Assembly (NCBI GenBank): GCA_022565555.1
Contig: JAIUMN010000003.1
Location: forward strand, 1 to 46,905
Source of the DNA: Candidatus Altimarinota bacterium
GTDB lineage: Bacteria > Patescibacteriota > Gracilibacteria > BD1-5 > UBA6164
Direction of reading: 5' to 3'
DNA: 46,905 nucleotides
Below the pieces are notes generated by a model. It made no database searches. It saw only the letters and a list, made by a program, of their open reading frames with translations, and was not told the DNA's origin. This document shows positions 10,225 to 21,303 of this stretch, in pieces (position 1 is the first letter of the stretch; each line of letters starts with the position of its first letter). The translations under genes and the position numbers were made by a program.

Positions 10225-11010
10225 ATGACAAATATTTACTCAAAACAATGACAGCGGAGTGATGAGGAAAGCCTCATACAGAGATGAATAAATGGTCTTA
10301 CAATAACAACAAGTAGTTATGAATCTCAAGCCATACCTGAAGGATTGGATATTCAGTGACAAGATTTTTCAGATGCGATACAATCTATATTAGATGGGAA
10401 AGAGCTTACTAAGGAAGATAATCAACTAAAGATTGAAACAGCGTGCTATCCAGACTGAGTACAGTGAAAGGTGCGACATGAGGCACTAACAAGCATAGGA
10501 TATGTATCAAGTAATAAAGATATCAAGTTTATAACACGGAAACGCCCAAGTTTAGATAAAGCAAATACACCAGGGGCTGAGGATGCTTGAGTTATATTTC
10601 ACGGAATAGATAATGAAAGCGTTATATCTCCAAGGAGATTTATAGCAGATATATCTTGAAAAATGCGTGATGATGAGATATCAGATGAACAAGTTTATAG
10701 TTTTTATGAAAAATACTGACAGTTGTTTCAGTGATTTGAACTCATTATACTATGACATCTTATACTTACAAGCTGAAGTATAGCAAGAGAGGAAACAATT
10801 CCAACCTCAGGACTTATGCAAGCAAATCTTATACGACTTTCGCAAGAACAGGTTGAGGCAATATTAGAAATGAATAAAAGAGAATGAAATAATAACTATA
10901 CTTTAAGAGAATGAAGTGATAAACAATTAATTCAAAATCCTCATAATTGAGAAATAGTACCTAAGCTTGAAGCGTACAGAGACCTCCTATCTCGTTATAT
11001 ATCTAACTAA
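10225..11010 (+). CDS. Hypothetical protein
   Basis: 261 aa, soluble, no membrane segment or recognised domain. Read with UGA as Gly the frame is open over its whole length and contains 14 UGA codons (for example TPGAEDAGVIFHG, SGKMRDDE, LILGHLILTSGS). It is preceded by a good promoter and ends 6 nt before the glycosyltransferase ATG, so the two are cotranscribed. No Shine-Dalgarno sequence. Function unknown; the envelope setting is the only hint. Confidence 0.75.
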
Positions 11011-11016
11011 TACTCT

Positions 11017-11964
11017 ATGAAACTCATAATACAAGTTCCATGCTATAATGAAGAAACAACCCTCGGGCAAGTTCTTGCGGAACTTCCAAAAAAGATAAAT
11101 GGTATCGACGTGATAGAAACGATGATTATCGATGATGGGAGTAGTGATAATACTATAGATATAGCAAATGAATATAAAGTTGACTATATTATCAAGCACG
11201 TAGGAAATAAAGGTCTTTGAAATGCATTTAAATCAGGAATAGAACGAGCCCTCAGAGAAGGTGCTGACATCGTTGTAAATACTGACGGGGATAATCAGTA
11301 CCCTGGAAGATATATCCCTGATCTCGTACAACCAATCATTGTCTGAGATGCTGACTTTGTTATGGGAAATAGGCAAACAAAAAATATTGCTCACTTCTCT
11401 CTCCTGAAGAAATTTTTTCAGTGGCTTGGAAGTCTTCTCGTGAGATTTTTCTCTGGGACAAATGTGCCAGACTCTGTAAGTGGATTTCGTGCATACTCTC
11501 GTGAGGCACTTCTCAGACTCAATGTCACTTCAGACTTTTCTTACGCTGTTGATACTCTCGTACAAGCTGGAAGTAAGCGTATTAAAATCGCATATATCCC
11601 AATGACGACCAACAGACCAACTCGCCCATCTCGTCTCTTCAAAAATATGTGGCAACATATGTATAAAACATTCTCAATACTTCTGAGAGTATATGCGATG
11701 TATCATCCTATGAGAATGTTCTTCACCTTTGCAGGTATATTTTTCACCCTCTGAGTTCTTTGAGTACTGAGATTTATCTATCTCTATCTGACGATAGATG
11801 GTCCAACCTGACATGTACAATCACTGGTCCTTTCATGAGCATTACTCACTATTGCAACAGTTTTCTTTGCACTTGGTATTATAGGAGACCTGATATCTAA
11901 AAATAGAAGACTTATAGAAGATAATCTCTACTTTAGTAAAAAAGCATATTTTGAAAAAAAATAA
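11017..11964 (+). CDS. Family 2 glycosyltransferase (polyprenyl-phosphate type)
   Basis: 315 aa. GT-A fold glycosyltransferase family 2: N-terminal IIQVPCYNEETTLGQVL, the nucleotide-binding IDDGSSDNT, the metal-binding NTDGDNQYPG and the motif PDSVSGFRAYSREAL seen in dolichyl/polyprenyl-phosphate sugar synthase-like enzymes. Two C-terminal membrane segments (about residues 230-290) anchor it. Likely moves a sugar to a lipid carrier or lipid at the inner membrane. It follows the unknown gene by 6 nt; TAA runs straight into a perfect palindromic terminator. Confidence 0.92.
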
Positions 11965-11993
11965 GAACTTCATATGAAGTTCTTATTTTTTTA
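11963..11993. terminator. Bidirectional terminator between convergent genes
   Basis: A perfect palindrome (11963-11984; arm AAGAACTTCAT) followed by a run of T on the plus strand. It overlaps the stop of the glycosyltransferase, and its T run reaches the stop of the convergent gene at 11991, so it can serve both. Confidence 0.85.
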
Positions 11994-12443
11994 TATATTG
12001 ATATCAAAATCTGAAACTCATAAATTGTTCAGTAAATGTATCATATGATTTGCAAATTTTTTATAATGTTGTATTTTCCACATAAAGACCCCCTTAACTC
12101 TTCTTTTTTCTCAAAGAACATTAATTTGTTTCATAGATTTTGTATCCCAAGGATAAATAACATATAATTTATTCATCCAATTATTTACTCAAGTTAAATT
12201 AAGATCAGGTGGAGTATAATCAATTCATAATTCCATGCATTTGTATCTTAAGATTTCACAAATTTCTACTAATTTTAAAGCACTCTCTTTCGTTCTTGGA
12301 AGAGAATGTATTTTTTGTTTAGCAATTATCGCATTATCATTTAATCATAAAATTCACGAAACATCATCTTTTATTGATGCATCTCAAGTAAAATTTACAT
12401 GCGAATCATCGCTTCATCCATTATCGTATAATTCAATACTCAT
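11991..12443 (-). CDS. Hypothetical protein downstream of metG
   Basis: 150 aa in the UGA=Gly frame; nearly invisible under the standard code because of seven UGA codons. It reads MSIELYDNGGSDDSHV at the start; the middle has KESALKLVEICEILRYKC and PWDTKSMKQINVLGEK. No signal peptide or motif recognised. Its ATG lies 1 nt after the metG stop, so it is probably coupled to metG. Ends at the palindromic terminator. Function unknown. Confidence 0.7.
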
Positions 12444-12444
12444 A

Positions 12445-14223
12445 CTATACTTCTATACGTTTAAAAAGTGCTTCTCATTTTTCAAGTATAACAAACATTT
12501 CTTCTCTTTGTAATAGGTCATGAAGCTTTCCAGCTTCGAGCTGCTTTGCGTAATCCTTGAGTCCAAGTTTTTCAAACATCTCGCTCATCTTTTCTGGGAA
12601 GAATGGATAAAGCGCAAGTCCGACTTGTCTCAGTCACTCAGCAAGTGTATAGAGCACTTCACGAGTTCCCTCTTCATCTGTTTTTATCATCTGCCACGGT
12701 TGTGTTTCGTCTGCGAATTTATTGAGAGAATCTAAGAGTCGGAAAACACAATCAAGAGTAAATTTTAAATCAAAATCTTTCATACTAGATTGAAATCATC
12801 TAGATTCAGATTCAATATTCTGTCATATTTTTACTGCATATTTTCAGTATTTTACAGCTAATGGATGATCTAATGAAAATCATTCAATATTATCATCTGA
12901 CCTTAATCATCTTGGTTTCAAAATTCAGCTATTCTCACTCAACTTCAAACTCAGTACCACTACCCTATTTACGAGATTTCAGAGATTGTTGGCAAGTTTA
13001 GCATTATAGGTTTTTATAGCATCGTCACGACTATAATCTCCGTCATTTCCTATAGGAAAGGCTGAGAGGATATAGAGTCCGAGAAGTTCCTTTGAGTATT
13101 CTTTTGAGTAAGCTATAGGGTCTATAACATTTCCTAAACTCTTACTCATTTTTTGTCCATCTACAGTAAAGTACCCTCAGGTTAAAATCGTTGTAGGAAG
13201 TTTTTCTCTATCAGAGTCTTTATAGTGAAGTTTTCAATCTTCTCACATCTCTCATAGGTCAAAATAACTTGCAAGCATCGCGGGCCAGAAAATAGCATGA
13301 AACCTGATAATATCCTTTCCGACTATATGAACTTTTGTCACATCGTCAGATTCCCAAAAGAGCTTTGATTCATCTTGGAAGTGAGACCAGTACTCTTGTG
13401 TATCTCAGAGTGCAGCCTCATCCTCTCCTTGAGGAGAGGAATTGTGGTGAGGTTTAGGACTATACTTACAGCTCGTATAATAATTAAAAAGTGCATCAAA
13501 CCACACATAGGTCACTTGCGAGGTATCAAAAGGAAGTGGTATACCAAAAGTATTGGTTTCCCGTGAGATAGAAAAATCTTCAAGTCCACGTCATACAAAG
13601 GCTTTTACTTCATTATAGCGAAAGTGTGGGAGGACAAAGTCAGGATTCGTATCGTAGAACTCTTCTATCCAAGTTTGATAGCGAGTCAGCTTAAAAAAAT
13701 AATTTTTCTCTTTTAAGAGTTCTGGAACAGTGAGGTGATCAGCACACACAAGTTGTGAGCTTGCTCCCTCTCCTCTAAGGAGAGGGTTGGGGTGAGGTAT
13801 CAGTTCATCGTCTTTTTTATACGCTTCACAGCCGATGCAGTATTTTCATGAGTAATAGTCTTGATAGATATCTCACTTATCATAACAGTGCTGTAAAACT
13901 TCTTGTACGAGACTATGATGTCTTGGAGAGGTTGTTCGTATAAAGTCTGTATAGTCGAGATTGAAATAATCCCATGTTTTCTGATGTTCCACTGCCATAT
14001 AATCAAGATATTCCATCACTCCCATATCAGCTTCTTGCGCTTTTATCACTGCTTTTTGACTATTTTCATCTATACCGGTCGTAAAGCGTGATGAAACTCA
14101 AGATATTTTATGGTATTTGAAAAGAATATTTGCAATCGTACTACTGTAGAAGTGTCCTACGTGTGGAAGTCCATTTCCATAGTATATTGGAGTAGTTATG
14201 TAAAATTTTTTATCTTGAGGCAT
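12445..14223 (-). CDS. metG: Methionyl-tRNA synthetase with two in-frame repeat insertions
   Basis: 592 aa. Class I synthetase charging tRNA-Met. Seen: [15 protein letters not shown] (HIGH motif at residues 21-24), a zinc-knuckle YCIGCEAY followed later by [37 protein letters not shown] (KMSKS) and a helical anticodon-binding domain ending at TAG 12445. Two copies of the palindromic element are translated in frame: about residues 142-156 ([13 protein letters not shown]), between the two halves of the zinc knuckle, and about residues 256-271 ([16 protein letters not shown]) before the conserved [14 protein letters not shown] region. The core motifs are all intact, so the enzyme is probably functional. 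No Shine-Dalgarno sequence. Confidence 0.95.
13412..13458 (+). repeat. Palindromic element inside metG (copy F)
   Basis: GCAGCCTCATCCTCTCCTT, then GAGGAGAGGA and ATTGTGGTGAGGTTTAGG. The stem is TCCTCTCCT/AGGAGAGGA. The ends match the family (GTAGCTT-like, GGTGAGG). Read on the minus strand as [16 protein letters not shown] within the synthetase. Confidence 0.8.
13756..13799 (+). repeat. Palindromic element inside metG (copy G)
   Basis: GAGCTTGCTCCCTCTCCT, loop, AGGAGAGGGTTGGGGTGAGG. It is the cleanest copy together with the one at 30133-30174. Translated on the minus strand as [14 protein letters not shown]. Confidence 0.85.
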
Positions 14224-14311
14224 TTTTTATAACATGAATGAGTAAACCTTCTCTTTATACAAAAAAACTCTAAAAATACAAGGTAAATTCCCTCTTTCTC
14301 ATAGCTAAAAA

Positions 14312-14340
14312 TTGAGTAACAAAATAATATCTGCTATACT
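14312..14340 (+). promoter_or_regulatory. Promoter of the DUF1538 gene
   Basis: TTGAGT (14312-14317), 17-nt spacer, extended -10 TGCTATACT (TATACT at 14335-14340). Start codon at 14370, so the leader is about 23 nt. Confidence 0.65.
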
Positions 14341-14369
14341 TTCTTGAACCCACTTTTTTACAATACACT

Positions 14370-15914
14370 ATGACACTCATTGCCCTTCGTTTTCTCAAGT
14401 ACTTTCGCGAATCTCTCCGAGATCTTCTCCCTATCCTTGCAGTTATAGCTTTTTTTCAAGTATTTATCTTCCAAAGCGTACCTGATAATTTCTGATTGAT
14501 GTTAATAGGTATATTTCTTGTATGGCTTGGACTCGCACTCTTTCTTCTTGGACTTGAGTATGGAATATTTCCTATCGGAAAAGAACTAACTGATAGCTTT
14601 ACCTCAAAAAAGAAGTACGCCGCTATTATGGTTTTTTGATTTTTTATATGATTTTCAACAACGATTGCTGAACCCGCGCTCTTTATTATCGCTGAACAAG
14701 CAGCTCAGATAAGTGATGGAAGAATACACGCTGATATGCTACGTTATGTTGTTGCGCTTTCTGTTGGTTTTGCAGTAGTTCTGTGAATCTGGAGAATACT
14801 CAGGGGGTTTCCGATTCACTATATGATTATTACTTGATATATCGCCGTTGTAGGGATAACTTTTTTTACTCCGGAAGAAATCATAGGTCTTTCCTATGAC
14901 CTCTGATGAGTCACCACTTCAACTATCACAGTACCCCTTCTTGCAGCAATTGGTATATGACTTGCAAGTACGATTAAGTGAAGAAATCCTGCAATAGATG
15001 GATTTGGTATTATCGCTCTTGCCTCTCTTACTCCGATGTTTTTTGTGCAGATATATGGAATCATCGTCTATACTTTTTCAGATAGCTTACATCTTTGAGT
15101 TGTAACAGAAAGTACAGCACAAGCACTGAGTCCTATGTTACTCCAGTTAGATTACTTTATTAGTAATTTTTTTCGAGTTATCCGTGATATCTTACCTATC
15201 ATAATAACTATTTGCTTTATTCAGTATATTGTATTGAAACAAAATATACCATTTTCAAAACTTAAGTTTATACTCTGAGGGATAGTATTTGTGATACTTG
15301 GACTCTATACTTTTGTAATAGGCCTTGAGATGTGACTGGTTCAAATTGGTCAAACTATTGCCTATAGTCTCACTCAAAAAGAAAGTATATTTTTTATATT
15401 TGTGTTTGCATTTCTTATAGGGTTTTCAACTACTATGGCTGAACCAACTCTTATCGCTATAAGTAATAAAGCTTCGGAAATAAGTCTTGGAGAGATTAGG
15501 TCTTTTATCTTGAGGCTTTTTGTAGCACTTTGAGTTGGTTTTGGTATTACTCTCGGGGCGTATCGTATCATAGAAGGACATTCACTTCACTATTATATCA
15601 TAGCATGATATACGATTGTTGTGATACTCACATACCTTTCACCAAAAAATATTATTGCCATCGCCTATGATAGTGGATGAGTCACCACTTCAACGATTAC
15701 CGTACCCCTTGTTACCGCTCTTGGGATAGGACTCGCCTCAAATATAGATGGGAGAAGTCCTTTACTTGATGGTTTTTGACTCATTGCCTTTGCTTCCCTC
15801 TTCCCTATTATATCAGTGCTTATATATGGTATCTATACAGAGTATAATAAAACTCATAACACAAAAAGTCCTAAAAATACAAGAGCTCTCTGACTCAAAG
15901 ATATATTAAAATAA
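14370..15914 (+). CDS. DUF1538 family integral membrane protein, duplicated
   Basis: 514 aa, two homologous membrane halves of about 240 residues. Each half carries GFSTT(I/M)AEP followed by the strongly conserved [12 protein letters not shown] motif, characteristic of DUF1538 proteins, and a loop IG.GLAS.I.GR(N/S)P. Inner membrane; transporter-like, but no substrate is established for the family. In both GGVTTST motifs one glycine is UGA. A good promoter precedes it. It converges on the M48 protease gene, with stops 2 nt apart. Confidence 0.87.
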
Positions 15915-15916
15915 TC

Positions 15917-17149
15917 CTAACTCTCCAGTGCTTTGAGTCGCTTGAGAACTGTTGGGTGCGAGTAGTAGAAAAACTCATAGGCAGGATGAGGACGGAGATT
16001 AGAGAGATTATTACGTGAAAGTTTGATAAGTGCATTTTTGAGGTGTTCTCCAGAGTAATTTACACGAGCATATTCATCTGCTTCATACTCATTTTTTCGA
16101 GAAAGCACACTTGATATCATACCAAAGACAAAGGAAAGTGGGGTAAAGAGAAATCAAAAGGCCACGACTCAGATATGAAAACTTGACTCATTTGCTCATA
16201 GTGCAAACGATACTTCTGGAATCGCGAGCGCAAGCCCAAGAATATAAAGCATAAGTCCTGTCTGGATACTGGAGAGGAGAAACATCTGGAGGGTATGGCG
16301 TCTCTTTGAGTGCCCTATCTCGTGTGCGAGTACTGCAACGAGCTCTTCTGTACTGAGATCTTTAATAAGGGTATCAAAGAGGACGATACGTTTTTTTGGA
16401 CCGAAACCTGAAAAATACGCATTAGCCTTTGAGCTTCGCTTACTGCCATCTATCACATAGATATCTGTACCCGTAAATCACACCTTACTTGCAAATGCTT
16501 CTATAGCGTCACGAAGTTCTCCCTCTTCAAGTGGAGTTTGTTTGTTAAAAAGTGGTACGATCAGACTTGAGTAAAACATCATAAAAAAGAGTGAAACCCC
16601 CATCGAGAGAAGCCATGCATATATCCAAAAACTCGCTCCAACTGTCAAAAATATCCATACAACAAGCGAAAGAAGTATTCCTCCTATAGCAAAAGAGAGA
16701 AGTATACTTTTAAGCGTATCAAGAAAAAAAAGTTTTCGCGTCATCTTGTTAAAGCCAAACTCTTCCTCGATGACAAAGGTTGCATAATACGAAAATGGGA
16801 GACTTACAAGAGTTGAGAGCATAGATATCACTCCAAAAAATGCCAGCGCAAGCAAGATAGTATTTTCTATATAGTTTCTGAGAAATATATCTAAAGCTCA
16901 AAATCCTCAAAGTATAAGCACAAGAAGCATCACAAGAAAACTTATAGAAGATGAAAGAAGTCCGAACTTATACTTTCTGCGATCATACTTCTGAGACTTT
17001 GCATATTTTTCCTCATCATAAATCCCTTGGAGCTCACTTGGGAGCTCATCTGACCAGCGAGTCGTATTGAGATAGGAGAGAAACTTCGTGAGAAGAGTTT
17101 CAAAGAGAAATATAGAAACGATGATATAAAAAATAGCTTCAGTAGACAT
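15917..17149 (-). CDS. M48 family (Ste24-like) zinc metalloprotease
   Basis: 410 aa. Integral-membrane zinc protease of the CAAX-protease/HtpX clan. The catalytic motif HEIGH (His276, Glu277, His280) and the third-ligand motif NEYEADEYA are intact, with SKANAYFSGFG upstream. Multiple membrane helices surround them; the N-terminal part (FLFETLLTKFLSYLN) resembles the Ste24 N-terminal domain. Probable role: membrane-protein quality control or peptide processing; inferred from the family. Ends with PTVLKRLKALES. Convergent with the DUF1538 gene. Confidence 0.92.
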
Positions 17150-17215
17150 TATATGCTTGTAAAAAAATATTTCACGAGTATTGTAGGGTAAAAGCTGAAA
17201 AATAAAAATGTTTTT

Positions 17216-17473
17216 ATGTATACTCTCTATATCTTGCGATGCTCAGATAACACTCTCTACACAGGTATCACGAATAATCTGGAAAAGCGTATCAAGATGC
17301 ATAACGGAGAAATCCCCTGAGGAGCACGCTATACTTCAGGTCGTCGTCCAGTACAAGTTGTCTACAGCGAGGAGCTTGCTGGAAGAAGTGAGGCGACAAA
17401 GCGAGAGAGAGAAGTGAAGAAGTTGCGGAGAGAGGAGAAGGAGGGGTTGGTAGCGGGATATATTAAGACATAA
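17216..17473 (+). CDS. GIY-YIG nuclease domain protein (UPF0213/YhbQ-like)
   Basis: 85 aa. Single GIY-YIG domain: MYTLYILRCSDNTLYTGIT (the GIY..YIG variant is LYI..YTG), then NNLEKRI, GARYTSGRRPVQVVY and ATKREREVKKL. The family are small nucleases or nuclease-like proteins of unclear role. A shifted frame beginning at 17208 is a shadow. Its 3' part (17398-17438) recurs at 19089-19129 beyond the AbiE genes, in the same orientation. It converges on the AbiE toxin gene. Confidence 0.85.
17398..17438 (+). repeat. Direct repeat, intact side (3' end of the GIY-YIG gene)
   Basis: AAAGCGAGAGAGAGAAGTG followed by AAGAAGTTGCGGAGAG. The partner at 19089-19129 has a 2-nt deletion and a few substitutions. 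The AbiE-type pair is the only complete gene content between them (repeat spacing 1691 bp). Confidence 0.75.
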
Positions 17474-17490
17474 TTATTATGCATATAGTT

Positions 17491-18345
17491 TTACTTTTTA
17501 AAAGTAAGTATAAATCCATATATTTCTTCAAAATCAAATGAGAAATCATCATTCAATACTGGCTTTAAGTCTGTTTGTATTTGCCTAAATAGTAAATCAT
17601 AATTATCTTCTAAACTATACTCAAAGTTTACTTCTTTCAGTTTTACATGCACTAAATTTTTAAAATCGGTATTTTCAAAATCAAAATCACTCTTATTTTT
17701 TATATACCATATATCAAAAAAATCTCTAATTGCTGGGGTTGTTCTTGTTAAACTTGCTCTCAGTTTTTCAGCTACTGATTCTTTTAAATCAATACAGTTT
17801 ATATAATGTTTTCAAAAAATATTTTCTTCCATTATCTTATCGATATAAATTGATTTTATTTCTCAAGGAATTGATTTTAATTGTAGGCTATTTTTTAAAG
17901 AAATATCTATTTTTATAGTTTGTATAGAATTATTAATAACTGAAGCATATTCAAAAGTAAACATAGCAAGCTTATAACTATCAAACTTTGTTCTTTCTTC
18001 TCTTAAATTTATTCATAAGATTTTTAAATCTTCTACAAAATTATTTTCATAATCTTTCAATAATGTTTTTCTAGCTCTTGCTCATAAATCAGTATCTAAC
18101 ACAAAATCTAAATCTTCACTCATTCTAAAATAAGGAAAATATATCTTATTAAGACACGTTCATCATTTAAAAATGAGATCAGGATATTTTTCTCAAAATT
18201 TAATTAAAATTAAAGTCAGTAAAAAATCTTTTTCAAATTTATAATCATCAAATCAAGGATTATTCCAAGATAAGATTTTCATAAATTGTGATTTATTTAT
18301 ATCTGAATATTGACCTAAAAACTTTTTAATATTTTTTATGAACAT
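17491..18345 (-). CDS. AbiEii-type nucleotidyltransferase toxin
   Basis: 284 aa. Nucleotidyltransferase toxin of the AbiEii/AbiGii family (type IV toxin-antitoxin, abortive infection). Motif LIFKGGTCLNK (Gly61-Gly62), then FRMSEDLDFVL with the metal-binding S-E-D-L-D pattern, and a later KLRASLTRTTPAIRDFFDIW corresponding to the conserved K/R-D region. Gly61 and Gly62 are encoded by two consecutive UGA codons. Its ATG overlaps the antitoxin end by 10 nt. Stops 18 nt from the GIY-YIG stop. Confidence 0.85.
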
Positions 18346-18926
18346 GTTTTTATATTATTAATTTTATTTACAACTTTTTTTATAGGATATTTGTTTAGAT
18401 ATTTTTCTAAAATATCTTTATCTAATTTATTATAAATATCTACAAATATTTTATCATCATAATTTATATAATCTCTCACATACTCTAAAAATAATCTTTC
18501 TTTTGTCATAAAATGTATCTTATAAGAATTCATCATTTTAGTTTCTTTGCCATAAAAGAACTCTTTTTTGACTTTTTTAAATTTAAATCTCATTCACATT
18601 ATTTCTCACTCTTTTGAATATTTTAAATTATAAACAGTGAAAATATTTGAAACTTGTGTAATAAATCAAGCCTTATTATACATATCAAATCAAGCAAACA
18701 TAAAATCCTTAAAATCCATATAGGCTCATCATAAAATATATGGGTCTTTAAATGAAGGAATCATATTATTAAAATACGTTTCTCATTTTTTTATAACAGA
18801 GATATATTTTAGATTCACTAAATCATCTATGTTATATCTTTTTCCTGATAAATCTATTAATTTTAATAAAAAATCTTTTTTTAAAATTATATCATCAATA
18901 TTACTTAGTTTTTCTTTTATATTCAT
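18336..18926 (-). CDS. AbiEi-like antitoxin
   Basis: 196 aa, upstream partner of the nucleotidyltransferase toxin. Seen: DPYILGGAYMDFKDFMFAGF, matching the PYYIGGLSAL-like segment common to AbiEi-family antitoxins, then TQVSNIFTVYN. N-terminal winged-helix-like region expected from the family is not obvious by eye, so the name rests on position, the 10-nt overlap and this segment. A TATAAT (18941-18946 on the minus strand) lies 14 nt from the ATG, so the mRNA is nearly leaderless. An inverted repeat CTATA..TATAG lies farther upstream and could be an autoregulation site. Confidence 0.65.
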
Positions 18927-19088
18927 AATAAATAGATAAAATTATATTTTTACAATTCCTATTAAATAATAAGAATTCATAAACTATAATGAGTATAGCA
19001 TTTTTATATAATAATACAAAGAAAAACATGCTAAAGTTCATAAAGATTGCTGTTTTGCTCAGTTATATCTCTAAAAAAGTAAGATAAT

Positions 19089-19129
19089 AAAGCGAGAGAG
19101 AAGTGAAGGAGTTGCGGAGGGAGAAAGAG
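19089..19129 (+). pseudogene. Decayed duplicate of the GIY-YIG 3' end
   Basis: AAAGCGAGAGAGAAGTGAAG then GAGTTGCGGAGGGAG: matches 17398-17438 apart from a 2-nt deletion and a few changes. The frame is lost. It lies between the AbiE genes and the unknown gene that ends the restriction operon. The rest of 18927-19131 holds the AbiE promoter and no gene. Confidence 0.65.
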
Positions 19130-19131
19130 AA

Positions 19132-19788
19132 TTAACTATTAAATCTTTTAAAATTTTCCTCTTGTTCTTCTTGATATTCTTTTTTAGTTTGTGTGATAAT
19201 TCTCATTATATTAAATCAAGTTGAAAGTTTATGAAAATTTTTCTCAATTTTTGATAAATGTTTTTCTATCTTGTAAATAGGCTTTTCTTGAGGAAGAAAA
19301 GTATCTTCAAACATTGATAAATCTATTAGAAAACTATCCTTTACTTTCTTTCAATATTTATCATTATAGCAACAAGAAATATTTATTTTCCACTTAATTT
19401 TTTCTGCATAATTTGTTGATAAAATAGTAAAAAGATTACTTATTTCTCAATTTGCAGGCAAAAATTTAATTCAATTTTTAAAGAATCAAAGATTATCTAA
19501 TTTGTATATATCTTTTTCATCATTATCTAATAGGTTAAAATTTTTATCAATTTCAAATTTCAAATTATATGCTCAAGAATATCATATATTTTTTATTACT
19601 AAGTCTAACATACTTCACCATCACTCATTTCTTTTAACAAAAATTTCTATATGAGGTTTTTCTTGCATAATTCTTGTTTTTCTTGTTTCCAAGATTAACC
19701 ATCAAGTAAATCACATATAAATTACTGTAGCTAATGCCGTTATAATATTTGAATAATTTTGATTTAATTCTTTTAAAAATTCTATCAT
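19132..19788 (-). CDS. Membrane-anchored hypothetical protein at the end of the restriction operon
   Basis: 218 aa. One N-terminal membrane segment (IITALATVIYMGFTGWLIL, about residues 15-33), then a beta-rich cytoplasmic or exposed domain (HIEIFVKRNEGWGSMLDLVI, KNIGYSGAYNLKFEID), then a Lys/Glu-rich helical tail. No catalytic motif recognised. It begins 12 nt after the hsdS stop in the same direction, so it belongs to the hsd transcription unit. Low GC like its neighbours, with UGA used for Gly. Possibly an accessory defence protein; function unknown. Confidence 0.75.
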
Positions 19789-19800
19789 GATTAAAATAAA

Positions 19801-21303
19801 TTATCAATTAAAAACCTCACTCAAAACACTCTTCATCAAATTCTCACTATTCTCCTTTGTTTCCAAACTTTGTTTTTCCAGCTCATCACAGAGTCTCATC
19901 ATCTCGTCAACTTTTTTTACTATTTCTTTTTGTTCTTCAAGTGGTGGAAGTGGAATTGGTAAATTATTCATTGCCTTGAGTCACAAATTTTTTATTGTAA
20001 ATCAAGTTGCTTTATTAAATCAATAAGATAAAAAATAATTTGTTTTAATAATATTTTTTATGTAATATTTTGAAATAAAATCATGTAAATTAAAATAACA
20101 AGCACTTTTTCAAAGTATAACTTTTTCTCAATTATAAAAAGCTACATTTCAAATAGTTCAATTTATAGAAACTAACACTGAATTAGAATTTAAATCTTTT
20201 TTATATTTTAGATATTGATTATTTGTTACTTTTTTTGTATTTTCTTTAATTTCTATTAATCAATCTGTTAAATTATTTCAATTAATAAAATAATATTCTC
20301 AATTCAAGTCATATTCTGGAGTTCAATGTAATCAATCTCATAAAATCGTTACTATCTCTCCCAATCTACACCAACTCCAATTTTCAGGAATTTTAAAAGG
20401 AATTTCATCACTAGAAATTTCTTTTAATTCATTTTGTTTTTTGAGTTTTTTTTGTTTTATAAGCTCTTCTTTTTCTTTTTTGATTTTTTCAAGAAGTACG
20501 GAAGCAGGTTCTATATTTGGATTATTTTCTCTCCAAGATTTAGTGAGTTTTCACTCAATAGCTTCTTGTAAAATAGCTTGTTTTAGTTGTTTGATGTAGG
20601 AAAGATTTTTGTTTGTAATTAATTTTAAATTAACTTCTCAATAATAAATATTGAAAACTTTATTTGAAAAAGTAAATAAAGTTTCTGGTAAATTAAAATC
20701 AAAAGAATTAGGAATAAGCTTTTTATTATAACACTCTAAACAATAATCCATATATTTAACAAATTCTTTTTGAATTTCAATATCAACTAAATTAAACTCT
20801 AGTTCTTGTAGTTTTCTTTGATTAATTATAGGCAAAGTTATTGATGATGATTTTGAAATTAATTCATCTTTTTTCGGTAAAAAATAGTAAAAAAAATATT
20901 CTGGAATTATGTTTTCATTAAACAGCAATCATGTTATTTGCTGATTAGAAGAAGCTTTATTTTTCAAAATTCACATTCTTCAAATATCTCAAATACAATT
21001 TATTAAAATTGTATTTTCTTCAAAAATAGTAACTTTTTTTTCTTTTACAGCTAAATCTGAAACTTTATAATCTGATTCATATAAATAGATATCTTTTCAA
21101 ATTTCTTCTGGTTTATACCAACAAAAATCATTTGAATCCCAATATTTATTATTATTTTTTGGTGGAGTTTTTCAAGTTTGAAGATTCATTAAAAAATCTC
21201 ATATAGTTGTTCATTTATTTTCTACAAAATTTGATGTAAAAAACAATGATATATAAGATATTGGACTATTAAAAAGTAAATTATATTTTTCTGAAGCTCT
21301 CAT
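19801..21303 (-). CDS. hsdS: Type I restriction enzyme specificity subunit
   Basis: 500 aa. Specificity subunit with two target-recognition domains, each followed by a conserved helical spacer: IQKEFVKYMDYCLE ... and LPPLEEQKEIVKKVDEMM. TRD2 starts with IPENWSWCRLGEI, the typical hsdS motif. N-terminal TRD1 begins near TIGDFLMNLQTGKTPP. It directs both HsdM and HsdR to the recognition sequence. ATG overlaps the hsdM stop (TAATG). It uses many UGA codons, so it is a full-length gene and not a set of fragments. Confidence 0.93.

Noticed and set aside
17208-17417. 69-aa frame at the GIY-YIG locus
   Set aside because: Wrong frame; the GIY-YIG motifs are read from ATG 17216 with one UGA as Gly.
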